The notes beneath the pieces are model-generated. The model had not been told where the DNA came from and ran no database searches. It saw only the letters and a list, made by a program, of their open reading frames with translations. A stretch of 36,453 bases of DNA from an uncultured Bulleidia sp. (GTDB lineage Bacteria > Bacillota_I > Bacilli_A > Erysipelotrichales > Erysipelotrichaceae), in the NCBI GenBank assembly GCA_934754415.1, contig CAKVIS010000015.1:1-36453 (forward strand), written 5' to 3'. Within the stretch, counting starts at the first letter, position 1, and every line of letters begins with the position of its first letter. Both the position numbers and the translations under genes were made by a program. Below are positions 17,134-25,755 of the stretch, piece by piece.

Positions 17134-17466
17134 TTACTCCTCAGAAGAGGTTGTAGCAGAAATAGAAATCACGTTATTTGAATCACTAGTCATTCCATCT
17201 CCGCTGGCAATCTGATTTACTCTGTCACGTTTGCTCAAAGTGTTAATATCTACCTGCATAGCATCATTCTGAGTCTGCAGTGTAGATATTTTAGCAGAAA
17301 TTTCCTGAGTCTTTGTACTTAATGAATTGTTGTAGGAACGTAAAAACAAAGAAGTAGACACATATAGAAAAGAAGAAATTAATAATACAAAAATAGAAAG
17401 CGTTTCTACTCTGACTCTTTTTGTTGCTTTGGTTTTTCTTGTTTTTCTATTAGCAGTCTTTTTCAT
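17134..17466 (-). CDS. ftsL: Cell division protein FtsL
   Basis: A 110-residue bitopic protein: a very basic N-terminus (KKTANRKTRKTKATKRVR), one membrane helix (about 24-44) and an extracytoplasmic heptad-rich segment (SLSTKTQEISAKISTLQTQN) likely to form a coiled coil with DivIC/FtsB. The family is poorly conserved, so the call rests on architecture and on the position between rsmH and the class B PBP, 4 bases after rsmH and 2 bases before the PBP. Confidence 0.85.
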   Translation of the reverse strand: MKKTANRKTRKTKATKRVRVETLSIFVLLISSFLYVSTSLFLRSYNNSLSTKTQEISAKISTLQTQNDAMQVDINTLSKRDRVNQIASGDGMTSDSNNVISISATTSSEE

Positions 17467-17470
17467 GTCC

Positions 17471-18406
17471 TTACTCCTTTATGCGTTCTATTCCTCTCAG
17501 TTTTGCACTGTGAGATCTTCTGTTTTCTATACTTTCTTCTTCATCTGCCACTATTGGTTTTTTAGTCAGATTAAGGAAGGAGGCCTGCTCCATTTGGTCA
17601 ACCGTCAAAGGAATTTTAGGGTCCACAAATGGAGCAGTGGTCAAATCTTTAAATGTTTGTTTTACCATTCTGTCTTCAAGAGAATGGAAGGTAATCACCG
17701 CACATCTGCCATGCACATTCAGTAAATCACATGCTTCTTCAAGTCCCCTTCTCAGAGAGCCAAGCTCGTCATTCACTTCAATTCGTAATGCCTGGAAAGT
17801 CTGTTTGGCAGGATGACCTTTTTTTCTCAGTTCTGCAGCAGGTAATGCTGACTTTATAATATCCACCAATTCGAAAGTAGTTTCTATTGGCTTTTCCTGC
17901 CTTGCTTTTTCAATAGCTCTGGCAATCTGTTTGGCAAATCTCACTTCTCCATATCTTGAAAGAATCTTTGTCAGATTTGCAAAAGAATATGTATTCACCA
18001 CTTTATAGGCATCCAGATCCTGTGACTGATCCATACGCATATCCAGTCTTGCATCGAAACGGTAACTGAATCCTCTGGATGGATCATCAAATTGTGGGGA
18101 ACTCACTCCAAGATCCATCATGACACCATCCACTTTATAGATGCCATACTCTTTTAAAGCTTCTTTCATATTTCCAAAATCAGAATGTATAAAAGTAACT
18201 TTGCCTTCATATTTTTGAAGATTTACTTTGGATTCTTCAATAGCCTGCTGGTCTTTGTCAAATGCATATACATGACCAGTAGTCAGTCTTGATAATAGTA
18301 ATGATGTATGGCCGCCTCTTCCTAATGTTCCATCTACATAGATTCCATCAGGTTTTACATTTAAGAGATCCACCGTTTCATTTAATAATACAGATACATG
18401 TTTCAT
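17471..18406 (-). CDS. rsmH: 16S rRNA (cytosine(1402)-N4)-methyltransferase
   Basis: SAM-dependent enzyme (MraW) that methylates N4 of C1402 in the ribosomal decoding centre; 311 residues, normal length. The N-terminal HVSVLLNETVDLL, the SAM-binding YVDGTLGRGGHTSLLL, MMDLGVSSPQFDDPSRGFSY and the C-terminal VITFHSLEDRMVK and RRSHSAKLRGIERI motifs are all present. It starts 2 bases after the mraZ stop in the dcw cluster. Confidence 0.97.
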   Translation of the reverse strand: MKHVSVLLNETVDLLNVKPDGIYVDGTLGRGGHTSLLLSRLTTGHVYAFDKDQQAIEESKVNLQKYEGKVTFIHSDFGNMKEALKEYGIYKVDGVMMDLGVSSPQFDDPSRGFSYRFDARLDMRMDQSQDLDAYKVVNTYSFANLTKILSRYGEVRFAKQIARAIEKARQEKPIETTFELVDIIKSALPAAELRKKGHPAKQTFQALRIEVNDELGSLRRGLEEACDLLNVHGRCAVITFHSLEDRMVKQTFKDLTTAPFVDPKIPLTVDQMEQASFLNLTKKPIVADEEESIENRRSHSAKLRGIERIKE

Positions 18407-18408
18407 AA

Positions 18409-18861
18409 CTATTTCAAGTACTCCGTTAAATCTTCTGCATCACTTTCAAAATCGTCTGCTGCTTCCTGATCAAAGGCGTCCCACTTTGCAAGTGACCAGA
18501 TTTCAAAATAGTCTGAAATACCTACAATAACACACTCTTTTTCAATTTCTGCAATATCTATAAGATACTGAGGAAGTTGAAGTCTCCCTTGAGAATCCAG
18601 AGAACTTTCCTGCGCTTTTGAAGTAATACTGCGAATATACTGTCTTGCCTTTCTGTTTGTCTGAGGCAATTTTGACAGTTGTTCTACCTGTTGAGCCCAG
18701 CTTTCCTCCGTATAGACAGCCAGACATCCATCAAGTCCTTTTGTTACATAAAAAGTGGAGCTGAGTGAATCCCTGAACTTTGCGGGAATGATAAGTCTGT
18801 TTTTTGCATCGATATTGTGCCTGTATTCACCTAAAAACGATGCCTTATCTCCCACTTTCAT
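18409..18861 (-). CDS. mraZ: Transcriptional regulator MraZ
   Basis: AbrB-like double-repeat DNA-binding protein that represses its own dcw operon; 150 residues with the chosen start. Both repeats show the family motif (FLGEYRHNIDAKNRLIIPAKFR and, in the second, SSLDSQGRLQLP; only fragments are quoted). The ATG at 18861 has GGAG 8 bases upstream and gives MKVGDKA before the conserved FLGEY. The usual family start would fall at a TCG codon, so a short N-terminal extension is needed; a GTG two codons on is the alternative. An ATG further upstream overlaps the -10 element and cannot be used from this promoter. Confidence 0.93.
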   Translation of the reverse strand: MKVGDKASFLGEYRHNIDAKNRLIIPAKFRDSLSSTFYVTKGLDGCLAVYTEESWAQQVEQLSKLPQTNRKARQYIRSITSKAQESSLDSQGRLQLPQYLIDIAEIEKECVIVGISDYFEIWSLAKWDAFDQEAADDFESDAEDLTEYLK

Positions 18862-18909
18862 CCACTTTGCTCCACTTTCTGCCACCATTATACCATTTCA
18901 CCCCACTAT
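18849..18909 (-). promoter_or_regulatory. MraZ operator array
   Basis: On the minus strand three contiguous 10-mers AAAGTGGAGC, AAAGTGGATG, AAAGTGGGAG (18869-18878, 18859-18868, 18849-18858) follow the known MraZ-box pattern of AAAGTGG plus three free bases. A degenerate fourth copy, ATGGTGGCAG (18879-18888), overlaps the -10 element and a further one, ATAGTGGGGT (18900-18909), lies in the promoter spacer. Binding would block promoter and start codon together. Confidence 0.85.
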
Positions 18910-18914
18910 TACAA
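18887..18914 (-). promoter_or_regulatory. Promoter of the dcw operon (PmraZ)
   Basis: -10 TATAAT (18887-18892) and -35 TTGTAA (18909-18914) with 16-base spacing. Transcription would start inside or next to the MraZ boxes, giving a very short leader. Confidence 0.8.
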
Positions 18915-18935
18915 TGGTTTGGGTATAAAAAGCAT

Positions 18936-18970
18936 AAAAAAAAAGGAAATATTCTTTTCAGAACATCTCC
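18936..18970 (-). terminator. Terminator of yceD-rpmF
   Basis: An 11-bp stem (18960-18970 with 18945-18955, including three G-U pairs) closed by a GAAA tetraloop and followed by nine T on the minus strand. It isolates rpmF from the mraZ promoter. Confidence 0.9.
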
Positions 18971-18999
18971 ATCTTTTTCACATGGTTATTTTGCAAAGA

Positions 19000-19170
19000 T
19001 TAAGCAACAGCTTCTTCTTTACCAACTTTACCACAGCTTGGGCAAGCATGATGAGGAAGCTTGTTAGCACCACATACTGGACACTTTACAAGTGTTGGTC
19101 TATTTAGTACATAGTGAGTTCTTCTCTTATTCTTTCTTGTCTTTGAATTTCTTCTCTGCTGTACAGCCAT
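19000..19170 (-). CDS. rpmF: 50S ribosomal protein L32
   Basis: A 56-residue ribosomal protein, starting MAVQQRRNSKTRKNKRRTHY. Basic N-terminus followed by a zinc-ribbon with two CxxC pairs: CPVCG and CPSCG, so this is the zinc-binding (C+) form. The ATG has AGGAGGT upstream. It follows yceD by 16 bases, the widely conserved yceD-rpmF pair, and ends at a strong terminator. Confidence 0.97.
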   Translation of the reverse strand: MAVQQRRNSKTRKNKRRTHYVLNRPTLVKCPVCGANKLPHHACPSCGKVGKEEAVA

Positions 19171-19186
19171 TGTCTAGTACCTCCTG

Positions 19187-19690
19187 TTATTCACCCTTGA
19201 ATTCCTTCAATTTTGCAAGTCGCGGATCTATGCGATCTTTAAGACTTTCCTGATATTCTGCTTCGGAAAGAACTCTCCACCCATCACCAGATGGGTAGTC
19301 TTCTTCTGAAGCTTCCGTCACAGAAATAGGAACTTCCAACAGAATTGCACCAACCACTGCAGGAAGGAAATCTATGACTTCATCCTTAACGACACGAACA
19401 CCATCTTCTGAAGAATCTACAAATGAGTATATTTCATGAGACACCGTATCCAACGACACCTCAATAATGTCATCTGTAATTGCATCAGGACACAGCATTG
19501 TACAGGTAATATGCAAGTCACATTCAAATGTATCAGAATCATCACCCATATATCCAATACCATCCACATGTACATCTTTTACACCCTGGATCAGAACAGT
19601 TGATTCAAATACAGAGTCATCAATCTGCACATCTTCATTGATATTTATGGAACCATTAGTGCGTTCTAATTCGTTTCTTGTATACTTCAC
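19187..19690 (-). CDS. yceD: YceD family protein (DUF177)
   Basis: A 167-residue acidic soluble protein of the DUF177/YceD family, linked in other bacteria to 23S rRNA and large-subunit assembly. The family core is seen around the Cys-rich segment FECDLHITCTMLCPDAITDD (near 78-97) and the C-terminal RIDPRLAKLKEF, typical just before rpmF. The start is a GTG with GGAG 7 bases upstream. It is first in a two-gene operon with rpmF. Confidence 0.9.
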   Translation of the reverse strand: MKYTRNELERTNGSININEDVQIDDSVFESTVLIQGVKDVHVDGIGYMGDDSDTFECDLHITCTMLCPDAITDDIIEVSLDTVSHEIYSFVDSSEDGVRVVKDEVIDFLPAVVGAILLEVPISVTEASEEDYPSGDGWRVLSEAEYQESLKDRIDPRLAKLKEFKGE

Positions 19691-19721
19691 GCCTGTCTCC
19701 TTCGCTCGTTAACGCTAGTAC

Positions 19722-19749
19722 ATTATAGCAAAGCCAACTGCAAAGTCAA
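19722..19749 (-). promoter_or_regulatory. Promoter of yceD-rpmF
   Basis: -10 TATAAT (19722-19727) and -35 TTGACT (19744-19749), 16-base spacing, upstream of the yceD GTG. Confidence 0.75.
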
Positions 19750-19773
19750 CGGAAAACATTGACTCTTTCAGTC

Positions 19774-20667
19774 TTATCCCCTTATGTTTTTTTTGACAAA
19801 ATCCGCCATATTTTCCATCATTTCCTGTCGTACATCTTCATTCAGAATTTCATGGCGTTTTCCTTTATAAAGCACTTTGGTGATATTGGTATATCCAAGA
19901 TGTTGTATAAACTGTACCGAATCTTCAAAGCCTTTTTCTCCACCGATACAAGGATCCTCACTTCCTGCATAGCAACGCAAAGGAAGATCAGCATGTTTTA
20001 CCTGATATAAAGAGGATGTATGCATCTGAATCATGCCACCAATCAAATCAATATATCCCTGCACAGTAAATGGCACACCACACAATTCATCCTCCAGATA
20101 TCGGCGTACATTATCTTTGTTAACGGATAACCAGTCCACATCCGTTTCAGCATCTTTTATCTGCTTGTTAAACTGACCAGTCATAAGCTCATCCAGCAAT
20201 TTTGAAGTACCCTTTGGTCCTTTCACCATTCTGATCGTTTTAGCTATAGCCATACCAGGACGCGCAAAGGAATTGTAACAAGGCAACCCAGATAACATCA
20301 TTCCATCAATCTCATCATCATATTTCTGTAAATAACATCTTCCGATAATCGTACCCATAGAATGACCGAAATACCACACCGGAAGCCCTGGATACTTTTT
20401 ATGCATTTCCTGCACCATGAAATGTGCACTTTCCACAAGTGTCTTCCATCCATCTGTTTCTCCAAAATACCCTAAAGATCCTTCTTTATTTGCATTTGAT
20501 CCATGTCCCGGCAGATCATAGGTAGCTACCACAAACCCCTGTTCTTTTAAAAACTCACCAAGAGGAGCATATCTTTTCTTATGTTCCTGCATGCCATGAA
20601 CAACTACGATGCAAGCTACAGGATTTCCCTGAGGCACGTAATACTTTGTTGATAATTGTAAGTTCAT
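19774..20667 (-). CDS. Alpha/beta hydrolase (lysophospholipase/monoglyceride lipase-like)
   Basis: A 297-residue soluble serine hydrolase of the S33/Hydrolase_4 type. The oxyanion-region VVHGMQEHKKRY (23-33), nucleophile elbow GHSMG with Ser103, acid region GSEDPCIGG and the catalytic His in GKRHEILNE form a complete triad. The layout is that of monoacylglycerol lipases and lysophospholipases, but the substrate cannot be told. It has AGGAG before its ATG and is divergent from tmcAL with 55 bases between the two starts. Confidence 0.87.
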   Translation of the reverse strand: MNLQLSTKYYVPQGNPVACIVVVHGMQEHKKRYAPLGEFLKEQGFVVATYDLPGHGSNANKEGSLGYFGETDGWKTLVESAHFMVQEMHKKYPGLPVWYFGHSMGTIIGRCYLQKYDDEIDGMMLSGLPCYNSFARPGMAIAKTIRMVKGPKGTSKLLDELMTGQFNKQIKDAETDVDWLSVNKDNVRRYLEDELCGVPFTVQGYIDLIGGMIQMHTSSLYQVKHADLPLRCYAGSEDPCIGGEKGFEDSVQFIQHLGYTNITKVLYKGKRHEILNEDVRQEMMENMADFVKKNIRG

Positions 20668-20722
20668 ATTATTTCTCCTGTTTTATGGTATTATTTTAGC
20701 ATTGTACAGGAGGATATTACAG

Positions 20723-21841
20723 ATGAAAACTTGTGGAATCGTTGCAGAATATAATCCCTTCCACTATGGTCACGCGTATCATATAGAACAGGCAAGGAAA
20801 CTATCTGGTGCTGATGTTATCATTGCAGTCATGTCAGGTAACTTTGTACAAAGAGGTGAACCTGCAGTGACAGACAAATGGGAACGAAGTGCCTGTGCCA
20901 TAAGAAACGGTGTAGATGTTGTATTGGAATTACCTTATATTTATGCCACCCAGGCTGCTTCTCAATTTGCCAAAGGAGCAACAGATGTATTAAAACTGGC
21001 AAAAGCAGACTGTATTTGTTTTGGCAGTGAATGTGGAAATCTGGAAAACCTTATGGAAATTGCAGAGACACCTGTCAACCCTGATCACCTGCATAAAAGC
21101 ATGTCTGATGGAACTTCCTTTCCCAAAGCTTATTCCTTATTAACCAGTTCCATGGAGCCAAACGACATTCTTGGAGTCAGTTATCTGAAACATATTAAAG
21201 ACACAAACATACAACCCCTTCTTGTTCAAAGAACAACTGGTTATCTTGAAAACAAGATTCATAAAGATACTTTTTCCAGTGCATATGCCATTCGAAATGC
21301 GTTAAAAACACATACAGAATTCACTGGCAGTACACCTATGGAGAAAATACTTATAAACAGTGATATTCCATGGATGGAAAAATACTATCCTTATTTCAGA
21401 ACATTTATGCTGACATCTGACAAAGAAGCTCTGCAGAATATGTTCTTATTCTCTGAAGGAATTGAAAATCATCTCATTAAAAACGCTGCAGTTGCCGATG
21501 ATTTTGAAACCTTTCTCAATAACAGCACAACATACAGATATACTAACGGAAGAATCAAGCGTACAATGTTGCAGGCCATGAACCAGATCACCAAACAAGA
21601 AGTCAGAAAATTACCGACTATGCAGGCAATACGTGTTCTTGCATTTAATGATACCGGAAGGCAATGGCTGCATTCCATACGCAAGCAGGACATCCAGACT
21701 GCTTCCAGATTTGCAAATGTGCCTTATCCATACAGAACCATGGAATATAAATCCACCCTTCTCTATACCAGTGTGATGGATTTTGAAAGACGAAAGCTGC
21801 TTCTTGAAAAAGAAATTGGTGGTGCACAATACATCCAGTAA
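20723..21841 (+). CDS. tmcAL: tRNA(Met) cytidine acetate ligase TmcAL
   Basis: Enzyme (YlbM family) that uses acetate and ATP to acetylate the wobble C34 of elongator tRNA-Met; 372 residues. The nucleotidyltransferase fold is marked by GIVAEYNPFHYGHAYHI (4-20) with the HxGH-like motif and by VMSGNFVQRGEPAV. The ATG at 20723 has AGGAGG 9 bases before it; a TTG further upstream would include this site. A terminator follows. It is a single gene on plus among minus-strand neighbours. Confidence 0.92.
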   Translation: MKTCGIVAEYNPFHYGHAYHIEQARKLSGADVIIAVMSGNFVQRGEPAVTDKWERSACAIRNGVDVVLELPYIYATQAASQFAKGATDVLKLAKADCICFGSECGNLENLMEIAETPVNPDHLHKSMSDGTSFPKAYSLLTSSMEPNDILGVSYLKHIKDTNIQPLLVQRTTGYLENKIHKDTFSSAYAIRNALKTHTEFTGSTPMEKILINSDIPWMEKYYPYFRTFMLTSDKEALQNMFLFSEGIENHLIKNAAVADDFETFLNNSTTYRYTNGRIKRTMLQAMNQITKQEVRKLPTMQAIRVLAFNDTGRQWLHSIRKQDIQTASRFANVPYPYRTMEYKSTLLYTSVMDFERRKLLLEKEIGGAQYIQ

Positions 21842-21845
21842 CTCG

Positions 21846-21865
21846 GGCCTTTCTAAGGCCTTTTT
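21846..21865 (+). terminator. Terminator of tmcAL
   Basis: GGCCTT and AAGGCC arms (21846-21851, 21855-21860) around a 3-base loop with a T5 tail, five bases after the tmcAL stop. Confidence 0.8.
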
Positions 21866-21869
21866 AAAT

Positions 21870-21896
21870 AAAAAAAGAAGGAACTTGTCCTTCTTT
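21870..21896 (-). terminator. Terminator of yebC (bidirectional)
   Basis: A 9-bp stem (21874-21882 with 21888-21896) with a long T-run on the minus strand just after the yebC stop; the plus side also has several T, so it may serve both directions. Confidence 0.85.
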
Positions 21897-21903
21897 TATG
21901 GCA

Positions 21904-22638
21904 TTACTCTTCAGATGGAATCACAACGTTTGTGTATACTTTGTTAACATCTTCAACATCGTTCAGCATATCCATTAATTTGTGATAAGACTCGATGTCT
22001 TCAGGATCTGTTAACTCTACATACTCATTTGGTAACATAGTTGTTTCACAACGGTTGAATTCGACATTAGGTAATAATTTTTCAATGACGTCCTGTGCTT
22101 TACCAAAATCAGTAAATGCAGTTTTTACAGTCATTACGCCATCTTCAACACTCATATCCATGATATCACAATCGCCTTCCATCATTGCTTCAAGCATTGC
22201 ATCTTCATCAGCATATGGGAATTCAAAGATACCTACATTTTCATAGTTGTAGGAAACACTACCGGCATTTACCAGTTTTGCACCATGACATTTGTTAAAG
22301 CATGTTTTGACATTAGTAACTGAACGATTGGTATTGTCTGTTAAACAATCAATAATCACAGTACTTCCGCCAGGTCCGAATCCTTCATAACGAGCTTCAT
22401 CGTAGTTTTCATCAGAGCCACCTTTTGCTTTTTCAATTGCTCTTTTAATAACATCAGCAGGAACCTGATTCGATTTAGCCTCTGCAATTTTTCTCTTTAA
22501 TGAGAGGTTCATTTCCGGGTCAGGGACACCACTCTTAGCTGCAATATACAACTCTTTACCAAATCTAGAATACAGCTTTGATTTGATTGCCGCAGTTTTA
22601 GCCATTGATGCTGCGCGGACTTCATGAGCTCTTCCCAT
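21904..22638 (-). CDS. YebC/PmpR family protein
   Basis: A 244-residue protein of the YebC/PmpR family, first annotated as transcriptional regulators and more recently linked to ribosome rescue at proline-rich stretches. The N-terminus MGRAHEVRAASMAKTAA is a MGRxxEVR-type start, followed by SKLYSRFGKELYIAAKSG, the conserved NLSLKRKIAEAKSNQVP and the YEGFGPGGSTVIIDCLTDN segment. The protein is complete and has its own promoter. Confidence 0.92.
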   Translation of the reverse strand: MGRAHEVRAASMAKTAAIKSKLYSRFGKELYIAAKSGVPDPEMNLSLKRKIAEAKSNQVPADVIKRAIEKAKGGSDENYDEARYEGFGPGGSTVIIDCLTDNTNRSVTNVKTCFNKCHGAKLVNAGSVSYNYENVGIFEFPYADEDAMLEAMMEGDCDIMDMSVEDGVMTVKTAFTDFGKAQDVIEKLLPNVEFNRCETTMLPNEYVELTDPEDIESYHKLMDMLNDVEDVNKVYTNVVIPSEE

Positions 22639-22668
22639 GTTCTTTTCCTCCTGTTTTTTTACCGCACT

Positions 22669-22697
22669 ATTATAGCAAAGGCAATTCTTGTTGTGAA
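22669..22697 (-). promoter_or_regulatory. Promoter of yebC
   Basis: -10 TATAAT (22669-22674) and -35 TTCACA (22692-22697) with 17-base spacing, about 30 bases before the yebC ATG. Confidence 0.75.
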
Positions 22698-22753
22698 GTG
22701 AATACTTTCCTTATTCTTTACACTTATGCTAAAATATTTGTAAGGTATTTTTT

Positions 22754-23512
22754 ATGTCAACATATGTAATGAGTGATCTTCATGGATGTAAACATGAATT
22801 TGATGAAATGTTAAAACAGATAGAATTTTCAGAATACGATACCGTCTATATTCTTGGAGATATCGGTGACAGAGGAAAAGAATCCATCCCTTTGTTACAG
22901 GAAATCATGAGCCATCCAAACATACACGTTATCATGGGGAACCATGATGCCTGGCTGGCAAAGTATTGTCAGGAACTGATAGAAATCAAAAAAGACTGTA
23001 ATACGGTCGATATGACAGATGATTTTTTATGCTGGCTTCATTATAACGGAGGATATACAACAGCAGATCAATTCATGGATCTTCCATTTCCAGACTGTTA
23101 CGATATTAAGGTATACCTGGAAAATATCCCTTACTATAAAATCATTAAAGTGCATGGCAAGAAGTTCGTTCTGATTCATGCAGGGTTATCCGAAGAATAT
23201 ATGCATAAAGATACCTCCCTTCCAGCTGTTCCAAAAGAAATACTGATCTGGAACCAGTGTGCACTGGAAGCAAATCCTTTTGATGCCAGTACAATGATTG
23301 TCGGGCATGTTCCTACTTTCCTGTATCACCCAAAGTATGAAGGGAAAATTCTTACAAGTAAATCAAAAAAAACAATTCATATTGATTGTGGGTGTGTTTA
23401 CGGAAGAGCCCTTGGATGCTTAAGATTAGACGACCTTAAAGAATTTTATGTTCCAAGTTCTTATCCATACATTCCATATTCATGCACTTGTTGTGAAAAT
23501 GAAGAAGACTAA
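22754..23512 (+). CDS. Calcineurin-like serine/threonine protein phosphatase (PP2A/PrpE-like)
   Basis: A 252-residue cytosolic metallophosphatase. All metal-site motifs are present: SDLHG (Asp8, His10), GDIGDRG (36-42), GNHDAW (67-72), IHAGLSEEY and GHVPTF. The set matches PPP-type phosphatases and Ap4A hydrolases of bacteria. The tail ends in a Cys-rich YSCTCCENEED, which is unusual. It ends 9 bases from the convergent membrane gene with no terminator between. Substrate (phosphoprotein or dinucleotide) is unknown. Confidence 0.85.
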   Translation: MSTYVMSDLHGCKHEFDEMLKQIEFSEYDTVYILGDIGDRGKESIPLLQEIMSHPNIHVIMGNHDAWLAKYCQELIEIKKDCNTVDMTDDFLCWLHYNGGYTTADQFMDLPFPDCYDIKVYLENIPYYKIIKVHGKKFVLIHAGLSEEYMHKDTSLPAVPKEILIWNQCALEANPFDASTMIVGHVPTFLYHPKYEGKILTSKSKKTIHIDCGCVYGRALGCLRLDDLKEFYVPSSYPYIPYSCTCCENEED

Positions 23513-23521
23513 TCATCCTCT

Positions 23522-24697
23522 TCATTTTTTAAATGCTTCTACCAGTTTTTTCAATCGCTTCACATCTTCTTTCCGAATAGTATACGCTGTATCATACCTG
23601 CCTTTTCTGTACAGGTTCTTAATAAACTCTGCAACTTCCGCTTTGTCTTCGTTCAATTGCACAGCCTGCCTGTAATCTTCCAAAGTAGTACTGCAGGAAG
23701 TGTGATTCATCCCCTGCTGTCTCAAAAAAACTATATATTTTTTATATTGTTTTCTGAAACTGTTCTCTCTTCCCTTCGGTTTATAAACAGGTATCTTTTC
23801 CACTGTCACATAAGAAGTATCTCCTGTATATACAGCTGTATATCTTCCTGCTCTTTTCCATTTTCTGTATATGATAAAAAGAATCAGAAACAACACCAGT
23901 AACGATACAACGTAAGGCACCCACTTCAAAGAAGAATAATCAGAATATGTATATGTATCCACATTGTTAAAAAACATATATTCATTCATATCTGTAACAG
24001 TGAGTTTTGGAAATTCTACAGTAAAATCAAAATGAAACAGACGCTGAAAGATAGAAACCACTACAGCAAGAAATATCTGTAAAATATACATAATCAGACA
24101 GATACAAGGATAAAGAGTAAATGCATACACAGTTTTTACCATATATCCAATACCATGCAACACACAGGTATCAGACAGAATGAGTCCTGCCATACACCAT
24201 ATACCAAGTGTGAGCATATTGATTTTCTGAAAATCTCTGTCTTTTTGTGCATCAGGAAATTGCAATCCTCTATTTACCATAATACCTGCAAGAAAACTCA
24301 GAATCAGGGGGTAGAGAGCTGTCACAGCTTCCACATTATGTGTTATTCCGTTGATAATGCAGGTAAAAATTCCTATCCCTGAGAATGTCAGAAAAAAGGA
24401 CCTGAATGCATCGATGCTCAAACTTTTCTTTCTTGTGTATATCAGAATCATGGTTAGTAATGCAGAAATAACACATGGAAATACAGAATGATTTTTTGCA
24501 AACATCAAACAAGGAAGCACAGGAAGCACGAAAAACCACACCTGTGCATATTTACAATACAGCCACGTACTCATGGCAGCAATACCGATACAGACTAAAG
24601 GAACCCATAAAGAAGAATATGGGAAAAAAGTAGCACCTGCAAAGTACCAATACAAAGACAGATAATAGATTGTTCTTTCCACTATCAATAAAATCAT
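23522..24697 (-). CDS. Membrane protein with DUF4129-like C-terminus
   Basis: A 391-residue integral membrane protein. About eight to ten hydrophobic helices occupy residues 1-300, then a cytoplasmic part with EYRQAV-like segments (FRKQYKKYIVFLRQQGM, LYRKGRYDTAY, VKRLKKLVEAF). That tail resembles the DUF4129 domain found at the end of transglutaminase-like membrane proteins, but the Cys-His-Asp transglutaminase core itself is not seen. The start at 24697 overlaps the DUF58 stop by 4 bp (ATGA); a longer in-frame start would lie deep in DUF58 and is rejected. It is the last gene of the moxR-DUF58 unit. Confidence 0.72.
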   Translation of the reverse strand: MILLIVERTIYYLSLYWYFAGATFFPYSSLWVPLVCIGIAAMSTWLYCKYAQVWFFVLPVLPCLMFAKNHSVFPCVISALLTMILIYTRKKSLSIDAFRSFFLTFSGIGIFTCIINGITHNVEAVTALYPLILSFLAGIMVNRGLQFPDAQKDRDFQKINMLTLGIWCMAGLILSDTCVLHGIGYMVKTVYAFTLYPCICLIMYILQIFLAVVVSIFQRLFHFDFTVEFPKLTVTDMNEYMFFNNVDTYTYSDYSSLKWVPYVVSLLVLFLILFIIYRKWKRAGRYTAVYTGDTSYVTVEKIPVYKPKGRENSFRKQYKKYIVFLRQQGMNHTSCSTTLEDYRQAVQLNEDKAEVAEFIKNLYRKGRYDTAYTIRKEDVKRLKKLVEAFKK

Positions 24698-25755
24698 ACA
24701 TTTCCCTCTGAAACAGCCATATATTTCACAACACCCTGACAGAGTACTTCCAAAGACTTGCGTTGTTCCACCGATAATCCACTGGTGGCAGTCCCTAAAA
24801 CAAGTATTCCCTGCACAGATTCCACAGTACTTATCGTTCTCTGTAAGTCTGAAAAAGAGTGACATTTGCCATATGTAGCTCTGCCCAGAGATTCATTCAG
24901 TATCGAAATATGATTCATCCCAAGACCTTCAGGAAAATAGTTTTCTCCTTGTAACGTAAATATATTTGCATTGCTGATAAAGGACCACGATACATGCCTG
25001 CTTTCAAATTCCTCTGCAATTGTTCTTACACAGGAAAATATCTTTTCAAACATAGCTCCTGTCTCATCATGCACATATACCATAATCAGTACATGTGGTT
25101 CAGCAGTATAATCATACTGGTTTACAATCAGATTGCCTCTTTTTGCACTCTGTGTCCAGGAAATACTTTTCACAGGTTCCCTTCCCGTATATTCCTGGAA
25201 TCCTTTCACAAGAATCGGATCTTCATACATCCAGCGTCGTACAGATACTTCTCCTAACATTCCTCCAAGAACATCTTCCAGACTGGAAAGTTCAAGTTTG
25301 GAAGGAATAACTGTAATATATAACGGCACATCAAACCCTTTAATGGAAGAAGTAAGTCCAAACAAATCTCCAGAGGTAAGATAAACTGTATGCGTTCCAT
25401 ATCTGCCTCTTTTTGTTGCAATAAGAGGAATCTGTATCTTCATTTTTCGATGAGGCAGCATGTAGAATGAAACAGAAAATCTTGTGGCACCAAGTTCTGT
25501 ATTTGCATACATTTTCTTCCATTCTTCATCAGAAATGGCAAATCCTTCAGGAATTTTTCCTGATACCTGCATGAATAGTTTAGGCATCCACGATCTGTTC
25601 TCAATTTCCAAAGACATATAAAACACCTCATCAGGTTCCACCTGTTGAGAAGAATAATGCATATCCAGCCATACATCCTTAAAGCAATTTTTAACAGAAA
25701 ACTTTTCTAGCACTATTGCCAGAAGACATAATACGGCAATGCAGATATATGTCAT
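24694..25755 (-). CDS. DUF58 domain-containing protein
   Basis: A 353-residue protein of the DUF58 family with a VWA-like fold, usually paired with MoxR ATPases. One membrane helix lies at the N-terminus (about 3-20), then a beta-rich region. The family core is GFQEYTGREPVKSISWTQSA (about 196-215) and the following NLIVNQYDYTAEPHVLIMV, matching the DxxRxIxW pattern, though the usual Asp is replaced by Glu-Pro here. It overlaps moxR and the downstream membrane gene by 4 bp each. The role is inferred to be in envelope stress or protein assembly. Confidence 0.86.
   Translation of the reverse strand: MTYICIAVLCLLAIVLEKFSVKNCFKDVWLDMHYSSQQVEPDEVFYMSLEIENRSWMPKLFMQVSGKIPEGFAISDEEWKKMYANTELGATRFSVSFYMLPHRKMKIQIPLIATKRGRYGTHTVYLTSGDLFGLTSSIKGFDVPLYITVIPSKLELSSLEDVLGGMLGEVSVRRWMYEDPILVKGFQEYTGREPVKSISWTQSAKRGNLIVNQYDYTAEPHVLIMVYVHDETGAMFEKIFSCVRTIAEEFESRHVSWSFISNANIFTLQGENYFPEGLGMNHISILNESLGRATYGKCHSFSDLQRTISTVESVQGILVLGTATSGLSVEQRKSLEVLCQGVVKYMAVSEGNV

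Noticed and set aside
18849..18878. Short tandem 10-bp repeats as a CRISPR or satellite
   Set aside because: Period and sequence match MraZ operator boxes at the correct place; no spacers are present.
18862..18888. Upstream ATG for mraZ
   Set aside because: It overlaps the -10 element, so the mRNA from this promoter does not include it; the sequence is explained by the operator repeats.
24698..24865. Longer start for the DUF4129-like membrane protein
   Set aside because: It would overlap the DUF58 gene by 170 bp, encodes Cys-rich shadow sequence, and a normal ATGA overlap start exists at 24697.
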